Positions 51,877-62,493 are shown, counted from the first letter of the stretch. The stretch: DNA of 64,000 nucleotides from DASRHT01 sp035293765 (GCA_035293765.1 DATGMF010000065.1:331688-395687); one strand, 5' to 3'. The notes: generated by a model not told the origin, from the sequence alone. Made by a program: numbers and translations.

Positions 51877-52098
51877 TCACCTCCCAGGAAAGTCCGTAAG
51901 AGGTCGGTGCCCGCGGACGAGCTCAGTAGCATCATTGGCGCTGATCAGGCCGTCCTGGTGCCATGCGTTCACCTGGTCGATAGCCTCGGTGTTCTCGTGG
52001 CAGGGACAGGTTGGAGCATCGCAGAACGGATGCGCCTGGCTGTGGTTGAGTGTATCTGTTGGGATGACAGGAAGAAAGTTGTCTCCGAAATGCTTCAT
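51877..52098 (-). CDS. Small cysteine/histidine-containing protein, accessory island
   Basis: 73 residues, GAGG eight bases before ATG 52098. CDAPTCPCHENTE is a Cys/His cluster that could bind metal. A C-terminal helix (ANDATELVRGHRPL) follows. No family recognised. First gene of the four-gene minus-strand unit. Confidence 0.62.
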   Translation of the reverse strand: MKHFGDNFLPVIPTDTLNHSQAHPFCDAPTCPCHENTEAIDQVNAWHQDGLISANDATELVRGHRPLTDFPGR

Positions 52099-52122
52099 TC
52101 AAGAACCTCACTTGCGAGTAAG

Positions 52123-52152
52123 GCTCTCGTGTGGTATGAATCACACGAGAGC
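52123..52152. promoter_or_regulatory. Palindrome in the divergent control region of the island
   Basis: GCTCTCGTGTG (52123-52133) and CACACGAGAGC (52142-52152), perfect 11-bp arms, 8-base spacer. It lies upstream of the minus-strand unit and could be an operator or leader hairpin. Confidence 0.5.
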
Positions 52153-52401
52153 ATGGTACTACCTTCAATGGGCTAGGCTGCTCTCAGAAACGGCCCCTTG
52201 CTGTGTCCGCAGCAGGGGTCATTGTTTTGCACCTCTCTTTCTCACCATCTGAGGGGGTATCAGATAATGGGTAATCAAATAATACCTAATAGAGTTGCTA
52301 ATTGTCAAGACTTATTGATAATAATCCAAAGTTATCACAGGTTGACCGCAAAAAACCAAAACGATATAATGAGATATCCTTTATTTTCAGGTGGTGTTCT
52401 T

Positions 52402-52593
52402 TTGACTGAAGAATTACTGACCATTGATCAGGTAGCTGAAGAATTACAATTGCATCCCGATACCGTGAGGCGCTACATCAGGGAACGCAAATTAGTAGCA
52501 GTTCGCCTGTCGGCGACCAATGTAAGGGTACGCCGCTCTGACCTGAACCGGTTTATTCAGGAGCGCCTGACAAACAGAGAACCTGGGCTATGA
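52402..52593 (+). CDS. Excisionase-like helix-turn-helix protein
   Basis: 63 residues from TTG 52402 (AGGTGG seven bases upstream); in-frame ATG 52369 lacks a site. LTIDQVAEELQLHPDTVRRYIRERKLVAVRL, then VRRSDLNRFIQERL, is the MerR-like winged helix of excisionases (Xis) and BldC-type regulators. Divergent from the small-gene unit. No integrase is in view, so it may be a regulator of the island. Confidence 0.8.
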   Translation: MTEELLTIDQVAEELQLHPDTVRRYIRERKLVAVRLSATNVRVRRSDLNRFIQERLTNREPGL

Positions 52594-52839
52594 ACGCGGC
52601 CTTTTTTTAGCTACACTCAGAGGGTGCGCAACGGGAGATGCAACACTTCGGCAATTTGTCGTGTATTATCAGAGAAGTTAGGTTACGAAATCATGTGAAG
52701 TAAGGCGCTTCCTCCTCTGGCTTGAAGCACAGAGGTTTCCGCGCGAGGCATGAATGGGATATGCTATATTATATCCTATGATCGAAGTGCCGTATAATAC
52801 AGGTTGTATTTTTTTTACTGTGAGCGGTAAGTATTGGGG

Positions 52840-53832
52840 ATGAATGAACCTAAACCACAAACATGGCGCGAACTGCTCGCGACCCTGATCGCTGATCCTC
52901 AGGAGCGCCAGCGCATTGCCGACGCGGCGAGAGTAAGCCCCATCACTTTGATCCGTTGGAGCGCCAATAGATCAAACCCGCGTAAGGATAACCTGCGCCC
53001 ATTGCTGGAAGCTGTAGCAGAATACAGGCAGCAATTGACTGAGCTTATCGCTAAGGAATTTCCTGATTTCTTGAAGGAATTTCCTGAAGCGGAGACGCTG
53101 ATGGAAATTCCTTCGGCGTTTTATGCTCGTGTGCTGAGCGCGCACACGAGCAGTCCGCCAATTCTGCGGGCGTCCACCATTTGTATTCTTATTTTGCAGC
53201 AGATCGTGGTGCATCTTGATCCACGTCTATTGGGATTGGCGGCGGTAATTATGCAGTGTGTGCCGCCTGCGCAAGGGCGCAAAGTGCGCAGTTTGCGTCA
53301 GATTCAGGGACGAGGGACGCCGCCCTGGATGGGCCTGGTAGAGAATCGCACGCAGTTCCTGGGCGCAGAGTCGCAGACGGGCATGGCGCTGCAATCTGGC
53401 CGCGCCGTGACCGTTCAGAGTGAGGAGGTAAAATCGCGCCTATTTCCCATCCATCATACCAATTTAGAGAAGAGCTCGGCGGTCTTTCCTATTATACAGA
53501 GCGACCGGGTTGCGGGCTGCCTCTGCCTGGCTAGCAGCCTCCCCAATTTTTTCTCTCAGGCGCGATTAGATCTTGCCAAGAACTATGCTGACCTGCTCGT
53601 GCTTGCATTCGAGCATGGCGAGTTTTTCGATTTGCAAGATGTGGAACTGGGGATTATGCCTTCCATTCAGCTCCAGCAAGAGCGGATCGCTAAGTTCCAG
53701 CAGCGTGTGACCCAGCAGATGATCCGCACTGTGCAAAACGGCCAGCCTATTACCAGGCCGAAAGCAGAGCTACTGGTCTGGCAGGAGTTGGAAGAGGAAT
53801 TGCTCCAGATATCGTTAAATGTAAAAATATGA
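52840..53832 (+). CDS. HTH-GAF transcriptional regulator
   Basis: 330 residues from ATG 52840; TTG 52834 adjoins. An N-terminal Cro-like helix-turn-helix (RQRIADAARVSPITLIRWSAN), then a GAF-like sensory domain (~105-275) with VFPIIQSDRVAGCLCLASS and ARLDLAKNYADLLVLAFE, and a helical tail. Typical of Ktedonobacteria-like genomes. No neighbour suggests the regulon. Confidence 0.75.
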   Translation: MNEPKPQTWRELLATLIADPQERQRIADAARVSPITLIRWSANRSNPRKDNLRPLLEAVAEYRQQLTELIAKEFPDFLKEFPEAETLMEIPSAFYARVLSAHTSSPPILRASTICILILQQIVVHLDPRLLGLAAVIMQCVPPAQGRKVRSLRQIQGRGTPPWMGLVENRTQFLGAESQTGMALQSGRAVTVQSEEVKSRLFPIHHTNLEKSSAVFPIIQSDRVAGCLCLASSLPNFFSQARLDLAKNYADLLVLAFEHGEFFDLQDVELGIMPSIQLQQERIAKFQQRVTQQMIRTVQNGQPITRPKAELLVWQELEEELLQISLNVKI

Positions 53833-54112
53833 TTATATGGTGCCAGCTCTGTAATCGCTGATTTGTGCCTCCGCTGCGGAGGCACGTTCGCCGCAAGATC
53901 CGTGAAGGTGCAGAAAAAGCTTAGCTGTTCTATCTTTCCCATGCTTAAACATTATATAATGTGGGACGGAGTCGGGCAGAGGTAGTAGAGGCAAGGGGAT
54001 GGAATGTGGGGGTGGGGCCTCGCGCCAGCTCTGTTGTGGGATGAGTAACCGTTGAGCATAGCCAATGCGATACGCCAGTTGCAAAGCAAGCAAGAAAGGC
54101 AGGAAGGTACGA

Positions 54113-55327
54113 ATGGATTTTACCTTTTCGGAAAAAGTTAACGAACTGCGGACGCGCGTCATCGATTTTATGGAGCGTTATATTTATCCCAACGAGCAGA
54201 CGTACCGGGAGCAGATCGCAGCATCGGGCAATCCTCACCACCATGCCGAGATTATCGACGAATTAAAGCCTAAAGCGAGGGCGGCGGGACTATGGAACCT
54301 CTTCTTACCCGATAAGGAACATGGAGCGGGCCTGACCAATCTGGAATATGCCCCGCTGGCCGAAGTTATGGGCCGCATGGGCTGGTCCTCGGAAGTATTT
54401 AACTGTGCCGCGCCCGACACCGGCAATATGGAGATCCTGGCCCAGTTCGGCACTCCTGAGCAGAAAAGACAGTGGTTGCAGCCATTACTTGACGGCGAAA
54501 TCCGTTCCGCCTTCTCCATGACCGAGCCCGACGTCGCCAGTTCGGACGCCACGAATATCCAGATGACGATCCTGCGCGATGGCGATGACTATGTGCTGAA
54601 TGGTCGCAAATGGTGGACCTCGGGCGCGGCTCGCGAGCGCTGCAAAATCTTTATTGTGATGGGAAAGACCGATCCTCACAATCCTGATAGGCATCGTCAG
54701 CAGAGCATGATCCTGGTGCCGAAAAACACCCCTGGCGTTACCGTTGTGCGTAACCTTACCGTGATGGGCTATGTCGATAACGAGAGCCATTGTGAGGTAC
54801 TCTTCGAGAACGTCCGCGTGCCCGCCAGCAATCTGCTAGGTGAGGAGGGCTCCGGCTTTGCCATCGCCCAGGCGCGGCTGGGTCCGGGTCGCATCCACCA
54901 CTGCATGCGCTCGATTGGCGCGGCACAGCGCGCGCTTGAACTGATGTGTGAGCGCGCGGCACAGCGCGTCGCCTTTGGCAAGCCGCTGGCCGAACAGGGG
55001 ATGGTGCAGGACTGGATTGCCAGATCGCAAATAGAGATCGAGCAGGCCCGTCTGTTAACGCTCAAAACGGCCTGGATGATGGATACGTTAGGCAAAAAGG
55101 CGGCACAAAATGAGATCGCGATGATCAAGATCGCGATTCCTGAAATGTTCACCAACGTGGTCAATCGGGCCATTCAGGTCTTTGGCGCTGCGGGCGTCTC
55201 CGGCGACTTCCCGCTGGCATCGATGTTTGCGCATGGCCGCACGATGCATATTGTCGATGGTCCCGATGAGGTGCATAAGCGTTCGCTCGCCAGGTCTGTC
55301 GTGCGTCAGTTAGCCAGCCCAAAGTAA
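54113..55327 (+). CDS. Acyl-CoA dehydrogenase, ACAD10/11 type
   Basis: 404 residues from ATG 54113 (GGAAGG upstream); an in-frame ATG at 54065 has no site. Three-domain flavoprotein: GLWNLFLPDKEHGAGLTNLE, FSMTEPDVASSDATN, WWTSGA, LGPGRIHHCMRSIG, FGAAGVSGDFPLASMFAHGR, and DGPDEVH near the end. GPGRIHHCMR and DGPDEVH are typical of the ACAD11 branch, which handles hydroxylated or long-chain acyl-CoAs. A phosphotransferase partner is not present. Confidence 0.92.
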   Translation: MDFTFSEKVNELRTRVIDFMERYIYPNEQTYREQIAASGNPHHHAEIIDELKPKARAAGLWNLFLPDKEHGAGLTNLEYAPLAEVMGRMGWSSEVFNCAAPDTGNMEILAQFGTPEQKRQWLQPLLDGEIRSAFSMTEPDVASSDATNIQMTILRDGDDYVLNGRKWWTSGAARERCKIFIVMGKTDPHNPDRHRQQSMILVPKNTPGVTVVRNLTVMGYVDNESHCEVLFENVRVPASNLLGEEGSGFAIAQARLGPGRIHHCMRSIGAAQRALELMCERAAQRVAFGKPLAEQGMVQDWIARSQIEIEQARLLTLKTAWMMDTLGKKAAQNEIAMIKIAIPEMFTNVVNRAIQVFGAAGVSGDFPLASMFAHGRTMHIVDGPDEVHKRSLARSVVRQLASPK

Positions 55328-55405
55328 GTTGTTTGCAAAGCATACAGGCAGTAGTTCAGCGGAGGCGACCCTCGTGGTCGCCTCTTTGCAGGGAAGTTCG
55401 GTTTA

Positions 55406-56098
55406 ATGAAAGATCCATTTTTGGCGCGGCGCAATGAGGCCGCGGAGCTATTTTTGATCCGGCACGCAGACGCCATTCCAGAGGCGGACGAGATTATCCC
55501 CAGCGGCATTTATGACGATCTGCCATTGAGCAAGAAAGGGCGCGGGCAGGCGCGAGCATTGACTGGACGGCTGAAAGGGCTCTCGTTTGATGCGGTGTAT
55601 AGTAGCCCGTTGCGCCGTTGTCGCGAAACGGCGGCTCCCCTGGTCGAGCATCTTGGCCTGACGCCGGTGATCGTCGAAGAGATCAGGGAGATCCGGCTGG
55701 GCCATGTCTTTCCCATCCCCGCCGTCAAAGAGAATGATAATCTGGATGTGCTCACGCAGGCGCTGGCTGCCCGCCAAGCCGAGATCGTGCGCAAGGCAGG
55801 CGGCGCGGGCAACTGGGATGTGATTAAAGATAGCGAGCCCTCCAAAACATTTCGCAAGCGCGTAGTCACCGCCATCGACAAAATCGCTCAGAGCCATATC
55901 GGGCAGCGCGTTCTTATCTTCGCGCATGGCGGCGTAATTAACGCGTATGCCGCCGAAGTGCTCGGACTGAAAAAAGACTTCTTTTTCCCCTGCGCCAATA
56001 CGTCCATCACTGTCGTACGGGCCAATAGCGAGGCGCGGGTGCTTTTTATCCTGAACGATGTCGCTCATCTTAATCTGTTGCAGAACAGAGAAGGATAG
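55406..56098 (+). CDS. Histidine phosphatase family protein
   Basis: 230 residues. Catalytic LIRHADA, YSSPLRRCRETAAPL, EIRLGHVF and IFAHGGVIN form the phosphoglycerate-mutase-like site. Possibly a cofactor-independent acid phosphatase such as alpha-ribazole or broad-specificity sugar phosphatase. GGGAAG before the ATG. Its stop abuts the stop of the convergent ATP-grasp gene. Confidence 0.88.
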   Translation: MKDPFLARRNEAAELFLIRHADAIPEADEIIPSGIYDDLPLSKKGRGQARALTGRLKGLSFDAVYSSPLRRCRETAAPLVEHLGLTPVIVEEIREIRLGHVFPIPAVKENDNLDVLTQALAARQAEIVRKAGGAGNWDVIKDSEPSKTFRKRVVTAIDKIAQSHIGQRVLIFAHGGVINAYAAEVLGLKKDFFFPCANTSITVVRANSEARVLFILNDVAHLNLLQNREG

Positions 56099-57028
56099 CT
56101 ACTTCATCTGCACGCGTTTCACGTTAGGATTGTAGCGCATTAACTGGGCGGGAACGAGCGTCCTATCCTGCCGCCGTAAGCTTCGCTGCTTCTGAACGGG
56201 AGAATGCAGTCCCTGCTTTTCTTTCTCGCGACGGTAGCGATAGGCCGCGTGCAGAATATACTCGGCGATAGCCGCGACCTTGCGTGGTACCCCATAGAAG
56301 CTGGGAAAGTCGTTGATATCGACCAGCATCAGGCCCTGCGGAGATTCGAGCACATCCACTCCATAGAGGTCCAGCCCGAATACCTGTCCCACACGCTGCG
56401 CCAGCTTGAGCATCTCGCGCGATACCGGGATCTCCTCCTCCATCACCCCGCCATGCAGGGGAGAACTTTTGGTGATCGCACGCACCTCCTGGCCTGTGAC
56501 GTACAGTTTGATATCATAGCCTGTATTTTCGACGTAGCGCATTGCCAGGTAATAGGTTTTCTCGTCGAGCGTGAGCTGCTCAATCTCCGCTGGCGTTCGC
56601 ACCAGGTGAATATCCTGCAATGAGGTCCCGTTACATGGCTTGACCACAATAGGATAAATATCATGCGGCACCTTTGCCAGAGCGCGAGGATGACCGACAA
56701 AATAGGTCGGAGGGACCGGCAGGCCACGCGCCTGAGCGTAGGCCACCGCAACGGCCTTGTCGCGCACCAGGCGAATCGCCCGCGAATTATTGATCGTCGG
56801 AATGCCTGCTGCCTCGGCTGATTCCAGAATGGTCAGGCCAGGTCCATTGGAAACAGTTTTTAAAACATAGGCATCATAATCCGTCAAGGAAAGGTCGGTT
56901 AGATTGGTGACCGCGGCGTATGGTTCCAGAACATCGATCTCATGCCCCCACTGTTTCAACTGGTCCGCTACTACCATCGGCATCGGCTTATGCACGTATT
57001 TCTCTTCTAAAATAAAGCAAAAGCGCAT
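56099..57028 (-). CDS. ATP-grasp enzyme, RimK-like
   Basis: 309 residues from ATG 57028 (AAGGAGG six bases upstream); an in-frame ATG 57061 is upstream of that site. RDKAVAVAYAQARGLPVPPT, YPIVVKPCNGTS, YVENTGYDIKLYVTGQ, and YGVDVLESPQGLMLVDINDFPSF are the ATP-grasp core. It ligates a carboxylate to an amine or thiol, as in RimK or glutathione/lysine-type ligases. Substrate unknown. The basic tail LRRQDRTLVPAQLMRYNPNV is an extra feature. Convergent with the phosphatase, no gap. Confidence 0.86.
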   Translation of the reverse strand: MRFCFILEEKYVHKPMPMVVADQLKQWGHEIDVLEPYAAVTNLTDLSLTDYDAYVLKTVSNGPGLTILESAEAAGIPTINNSRAIRLVRDKAVAVAYAQARGLPVPPTYFVGHPRALAKVPHDIYPIVVKPCNGTSLQDIHLVRTPAEIEQLTLDEKTYYLAMRYVENTGYDIKLYVTGQEVRAITKSSPLHGGVMEEEIPVSREMLKLAQRVGQVFGLDLYGVDVLESPQGLMLVDINDFPSFYGVPRKVAAIAEYILHAAYRYRREKEKQGLHSPVQKQRSLRRQDRTLVPAQLMRYNPNVKRVQMK

Positions 57029-57235
57029 ATATTCCTCCTTAAAATGTTGTGGGCGACACATGGAATACCGTCGTCTATCATCATTATAGAGCTTATAATA
57101 CGCCAGAACAGCAAAAGATACTATGAGGTTGGTAACAAAATCGCTGTTGCGGCTATCTCCCCTGGCAAACGCTCCAGTGGTGTGGGGATGGTAATAGCTT
57201 TAGCTATTTTATCCTATCCCTCTCCCATCTGCCTC

Positions 57236-57265
57236 TTGGAAGTGCCGGCGAGCTTAATGTATAAT
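57236..57265 (+). promoter_or_regulatory. Sigma-70 promoter of the GT-C gene
   Basis: TTGGAA (57236-57241), 18-base spacer, TATAAT (57260-57265), 85 bases before the start codon. Confidence 0.55.
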
Positions 57266-57350
57266 CAAAGGCATTATAAAATTGCTTTGATCGCTTTATT
57301 TTGCCTGCATTCTCTAAAATAGGATATAAAACGCGAGCCAGGAGGAAACG

Positions 57351-58631
57351 ATGTTTTTTGCCGAGAAAAAAATTTCTGAAGCACAATTGCATACTTTTTA
57401 TAAGTACGGCCTCATTTTTTGCATTCTTTTGCTAGCTCTCTGGTTGCGCAAATCCCTTTTACCCTGGGTAAGCGTTGATATGACAACTTTTTACCTGCCG
57501 TGGTACAACTTTATCCTCTCCCACGGCGGCTTTGCTGCTCTTAAATTTAATTTTGCAGATTTGAATGTCCCTTATCTTTATCTTATTGTCATTGCTACCC
57601 ATCTCCCTTTCTCTGCAATAACAAACTTAAAGCTTATTTCAATCATGTTTGATATGGTGTTAGCTGGCTTTACCTTTCTTATTGTGAGAAAAGCATATGG
57701 ACAGTCACTCGTTCCTTTGCTGGCGGCATGCGCTGTGCTTTTTCTCCCGTCGATATTTATCAATAGCTCTTTTTGGGGCGAGACCGACAGCAGCTATGTT
57801 GCGCTGTCCCTTGGCGCTATCTACTTCTTATCAAGCAAACGCTATTTCTGGTCTTTTGTGTTCTGGGGCCTGGCGATCTCTGTCAAACTCCAGGCAATTT
57901 TTGTTTTCCCTGTGTTACTGATGGTATTGTTATCGGGGGAAGTGCCTTTGCTGTACTTCCTGATTATACCCGCCGTTTATTTGATCTTGCTCATTCCCGC
58001 ATTAATCGCTGGACGCGGTTTTGTTGATCTCCTCTTCATTTATGTCTCCCAATCTAACATTTACCATTGCCTGACGATGAATGCTCCTAACGTGTATCAA
58101 TGGCTAAGTTCAGGATGTTATTTCAATCAGCAAGTAAAACAAGGCGGGATCATCTTCACAGTCGCGCTGGTTTTAATCGTAAGTCTGGTTGTACTGCATA
58201 GTCGTAAAAAGTTAACCCCTGTTCGTATTATCCGCCTATCGTTTTTATTTAGCCTGCTGTTGCCCTTCTTGTTACCGACCATGCACGAGCGGTATTTTTA
58301 TCTGGCAGATGTGCTCTCCGTCGTATACGCCTTCTACATGCCCAGGCGCTTCTATCTGGCTATGATTACACAGCTCACCTCCTTCCTTAGTTACATGCCT
58401 TTCCTGTTTGGCAATTCACCTATCCCATTGCCGTATGTTGCCTTCGCGCCATTGTTCGTTATCGCTATGGTGGCCTGGGATTTGATAATAGATTTATATT
58501 TGCGCGCAACGTTACTCCAGCCACCTGATCAGAGCGCCGATCTCCCTGCTCTGTCAGAACACCCTGTTGCCGTAGATGATGAAGCAACCGATAAAGTCAA
58601 AGCCAGGATGAATTCAGCTCTCATTCCTTAA
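57351..58631 (+). CDS. GT-C glycosyltransferase-like membrane protein
   Basis: 426 residues, AGGAGG six bases before the ATG. About ten membrane helices. WGETDSSYVALSLGAIYFL, LAISVKLQAIFVFPV, and LLPTMHERYFYLADV fit GT-C transferases of the PMT/Alg9 type, with HERYFY as a conserved block and a catalytic Asp or Glu expected in the first loop (VSVDMTTFYLPWY). It would move a sugar from a polyprenyl phosphate to a lipid or protein. The donor is not known. Confidence 0.8.
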   Translation: MFFAEKKISEAQLHTFYKYGLIFCILLLALWLRKSLLPWVSVDMTTFYLPWYNFILSHGGFAALKFNFADLNVPYLYLIVIATHLPFSAITNLKLISIMFDMVLAGFTFLIVRKAYGQSLVPLLAACAVLFLPSIFINSSFWGETDSSYVALSLGAIYFLSSKRYFWSFVFWGLAISVKLQAIFVFPVLLMVLLSGEVPLLYFLIIPAVYLILLIPALIAGRGFVDLLFIYVSQSNIYHCLTMNAPNVYQWLSSGCYFNQQVKQGGIIFTVALVLIVSLVVLHSRKKLTPVRIIRLSFLFSLLLPFLLPTMHERYFYLADVLSVVYAFYMPRRFYLAMITQLTSFLSYMPFLFGNSPIPLPYVAFAPLFVIAMVAWDLIIDLYLRATLLQPPDQSADLPALSEHPVAVDDEATDKVKARMNSALIP

Positions 58632-59054
58632 ATACAACGTATGCAGGAGCAGCTTTTGAGGGCATTCTTCTCCACAGGCTTGTTCGCCTATTCCTGTGAG
58701 AAACCAGGGCTATTTTATTCTCACCTGTAACGTGCTATAATAAAAATCATGAGACGATCCATAGCATTCATACTCATCAGGCAGATGCGTCGCGCTACCA
58801 TTGAACGCTACCTCCTCGCCGCAGGGTAGCGACGCTTTAACATACCTCGAAACTTTCCGCGTTAGCAGGGCAGGGGCAAGCCCGGCCCCTACGCAATGAG
58901 GAAAACTACAGCTATTATTCACCAGAACATGCAATATTCTTTCGCCCGTGTGTGTTTATAAGGATAGCAGTAAAATTGCTCCATGTCATGATCTCACCAA
59001 CGAAGACACATCAGAGCGGGCGGATCGCGAGTTAGCGGGAGGAAATAGATTTTT
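58632..59054. other. 420-bp intergenic region
   Basis: Contains TATAAT at 58736-58741, with no convincing -35, and a GCTACC / GGTAGC stem around 58790-58835. The GTAGGGGC-family copy at 58868-58892 (GGGCAGGGGCAAG then GGCCCCTAC) follows. No reading frame looks real. Confidence 0.45.
58868..58892 (-). repeat. GTAGGGGC-family palindrome
   Basis: GGGCAGGGGCAAGCCCGGCC followed by CCTAC. On the minus strand it begins GTAGGGGC, as do copies elsewhere in the window. Confidence 0.65.
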
Positions 59055-60134
<1,080 letters not shown>

Positions 60135-60141
60135 CGTATAA

Positions 60142-60157
60142 AGCCGCTCAAGCGGCT
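60142..60157 (+). terminator. Weak hairpin after prfA
   Basis: AGCCGCT, CA, AGCGGCT (60142-60157). Eight bases after the stop; no T-run, two-base loop, so weak. Confidence 0.35.
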
Positions 60158-60258
60158 GTCTGGAGCAGAAATATTCACGTTGACGTATGCAGAGAACGCA
60201 TGTTAGACTGACAAGAGCGCGGTCAGACCGCGACGCAGATTGGGGATAGACAATAATC

Positions 60259-61002
60259 ATGCCATTGGAACAACCGCAAGCCATTCGCACCGTTTTCTTT
60301 GATGCTGGATTTACCCTGCTACGCCCGTCTCCTTCTTCCGCCGCTATCTGCCTCAAGGTCTGCGAGCAGCTCGGCCTGCATATTCACCTTGATCAAATGA
60401 AGCAGCAACTGGCGGCTGCGCAGGAGTACTTTTTTCGGCAGACGCGGCTCAAACAGCATACCTGGGCTGACGAGGAGGCCATCAGTGAGTTCTGGGTTGG
60501 CTACTATATGAATCTGCTGCGTCCCTTCGTTGAGGAGCACGACGAACGGCGCCTCTATCAGCTTGCGCGAGCGATTACCGAGGAGTTTGAGCGCCATACG
60601 AGCTGGGAACTCTACCCGGATGTCCTGCCGACGCTGGAAACGTTGCGCGCCCATGATTATTTTCTGGGCGTGATCTCCGACTGGGGGGCCGCGCTCGGGC
60701 CGATTTTGCGGGAGCATGGCCTCAATCAATACTTCGATTGCCTGCTCGTTTCAGCCACGATACGCCACGCCAAGCCCTCACCGATGTTGTATGAGCGGGC
60801 CTTGCAGCGCGCCAATGCTATCCCGGACTATACCATCCACATCGGCGATTCGTATATTCATGATGTCTTAGGCGCTCGCTCAGTTGGCATTACTCCTGTG
60901 CTGCTTGATCGTCTTAATCAATTAGAAGAGAGCAGCGTTGATTGCTTGCTGACGCACTCATTGTACGAATTGCTAGATTTACTGGAGGTGGCACGCCCAT
61001 GA
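60259..61002 (+). CDS. HAD-superfamily hydrolase
   Basis: 247 residues. Motif I FFDAGFTLL, in which the second Asp of DxD is Gly, motif II VISDWGAAL, motif III KPSPMLYERAL, motif IV IHIGDSYIHDV. The DAG variant is common in REG-2/HDHD3-type hydrolases, where Asp at position one remains the nucleophile. Overlaps the next gene by ATGA, so the two are coupled. Confidence 0.88.
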   Translation: MPLEQPQAIRTVFFDAGFTLLRPSPSSAAICLKVCEQLGLHIHLDQMKQQLAAAQEYFFRQTRLKQHTWADEEAISEFWVGYYMNLLRPFVEEHDERRLYQLARAITEEFERHTSWELYPDVLPTLETLRAHDYFLGVISDWGAALGPILREHGLNQYFDCLLVSATIRHAKPSPMLYERALQRANAIPDYTIHIGDSYIHDVLGARSVGITPVLLDRLNQLEESSVDCLLTHSLYELLDLLEVARP

Positions 61003-61694
61003 AAGAAACAGCCAGCACGCGCGGTATGCTTATCCTCACAACCCTTGCCCTGGGTACCACGGCGGGCGCGATTACAACGCTGAGCCGCTATGTCAGGCGC
61101 GAGGCAGGTCGTCGTGGCTATCCATCGTGGGACGCCTGCCGCTGTGATTATAAAACCAAAAAGTATATCTTCCAGGTGCTGCACAGTCGCAATGAGCGGC
61201 GCGGCGAAACCGTCGTCTCCCACGAATGGGGCATCTATCTGCTGAAGCCGCCATTGTGGCTGCGGCGCTGCCTGCATCATGGTGCGCAGATTGCCGCCAC
61301 GCTCAACCCCTCCGGTCGCTACGTCGAGCGCATCACGCTTAGCCCGCAGGAGGCGTATCAGCTCGCCGTTCTGCTCCAGAGGGCGTCCTCGAACGAGGAG
61401 CCAGTGGAAGAAGCCGAATTGGAGCAGGCCCGTATTGTATGGCGGCGCGAACTGCTGCACATTCCCCGCCACTCGTTCGATGTGTGCATTCGTCGCCTCT
61501 ATCCCGCTCATATCCCACAGGAGCGCGCGGCGCAGGTCCAGCCTCTGCCAGCGATCTGGGACCCTCATAGTAACCTCCCGTTGCCCACCGAAGGAACGCT
61601 GCTTGAGACTCCCACCGGCACACGCATCGATTATATTGGATGGACGCCGGTGCAGGTTTCCTACTGCACCGCCCGCCTGAAGCAGGAAGCGTAG
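60999..61694 (+). CDS. Protein of unknown function coupled to the HAD hydrolase
   Basis: 231 residues from ATG 60999, GGAGGTGG upstream. An N-terminal hydrophobic stretch (GMLILTTLALGTTAGAITTL) could be an anchor or signal. Thereafter soluble, with DACRCDYKTKKYIFQVLHSR, HHGAQIAATLNPSGRYVERI and DYIGWTPVQVSYC. No family recognised. The stop TAG is provided by the GTAGGGGC repeat that begins at its end. Confidence 0.65.
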   Translation: MKETASTRGMLILTTLALGTTAGAITTLSRYVRREAGRRGYPSWDACRCDYKTKKYIFQVLHSRNERRGETVVSHEWGIYLLKPPLWLRRCLHHGAQIAATLNPSGRYVERITLSPQEAYQLAVLLQRASSNEEPVEEAELEQARIVWRRELLHIPRHSFDVCIRRLYPAHIPQERAAQVQPLPAIWDPHSNLPLPTEGTLLETPTGTRIDYIGWTPVQVSYCTARLKQEA

Positions 61695-61717
61695 GGGCTG
61701 GCCTCGCTCCTGCCCTA
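61691..61717 (+). repeat. GTAGGGGC-family repeat overlapping a stop codon
   Basis: GTAGGGGCTGGCCTCGCTCC then TGCCCTA. Its first TAG is the stop codon of the preceding gene, showing that members can abut or end coding sequences. Confidence 0.6.
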
Positions 61718-61728
61718 TATCTGCTCTC

Positions 61729-62493
61729 TCATCCCGCCTGGTGATTTGAAACACTGCCGGTCGGAGCCGTGATCTCCCGTACGACCTCGACGCCGTTCAG
61801 GCGCATATGGTAGAGGGCCAGCAGGTGCAGGAAATCACCATCATGCGCTAATGCTCCTATCTGCCTGGCGACATCGACGGGAATATCGTAGGTCTGGACG
61901 GCGTTTTCCGGCACGACCACGCGCCACTTGAGATTATGCTGGTTGGCATAGAGCTTGAGGTGCATGGCGAGCTGGTGGACGCAGAGATCGGTGCAATCCC
62001 CAACAATCACCGCCGCGCTGAGCTCGTGATGAGCATCCAGCCACGACCCAAGCTTCGTGCCGTGAAAGGCGTTGAGCGAATTTTTGGGAACGACGGTGAA
62101 GAGATTCGCGAATGGCAGGGCAGCCAGCTCGGGAATGGTCTGCGCCTCGCTCGTATCGACCTGGCAATGCGGAGGAAAATCGGCAAATTCAACCGCATCC
62201 GCCGGATGGCAGTCCTGCGGCAGCAGAAAATCTCGCACTCCGACCGCGTAAGCCCCCTTGAAAGCAGCGACCACCGCTGGAATGATGCCCTGCACCCGCG
62301 GGCTGGAAAGTGTCCCCTCGTGACAGAAGCCGTTGATCATATCGACACAGAACAGCGCCACGCGCCCCTGCTGCGCTTCGGCAGCAAAATCATTCCACGA
62401 GATCGTGGGCAGCTCGCGTTCCCACTCGACGAGCGCCCCAAGAAAGTGGGTGGCCTGCTCCATAAAGTTGGCTGGTAGCGTTGAAACTGTCAT
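61729..62493 (-). CDS. Nicotinamidase/isochorismatase-like cysteine hydrolase
   Basis: 254 residues. Catalytic triad D51 (FCVDMINGF), K137 (VVPKNSLNAF) and C171 (VGDCTDLCV). QDCHPADAVEFADFPPHC carries the Asp/His metal-binding and FPPHC motifs of nicotinamidase. N-terminal and C-terminal extensions of 35-45 residues are longer than usual. Next to a Nudix protein with a possible NrtR-type domain, which supports a role in NAD salvage. Nicotinamidase is favoured, not proven. Confidence 0.82.
   Translation of the reverse strand: MTVSTLPANFMEQATHFLGALVEWERELPTISWNDFAAEAQQGRVALFCVDMINGFCHEGTLSSPRVQGIIPAVVAAFKGAYAVGVRDFLLPQDCHPADAVEFADFPPHCQVDTSEAQTIPELAALPFANLFTVVPKNSLNAFHGTKLGSWLDAHHELSAAVIVGDCTDLCVHQLAMHLKLYANQHNLKWRVVVPENAVQTYDIPVDVARQIGALAHDGDFLHLLALYHMRLNGVEVVREITAPTGSVSNHQAG

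Noticed and set aside
57044..57322. Reading frame of 92 codons in the gap before the GT-C gene
   Set aside because: No ribosome-binding site, no domain, and it runs across the promoter of the next gene.
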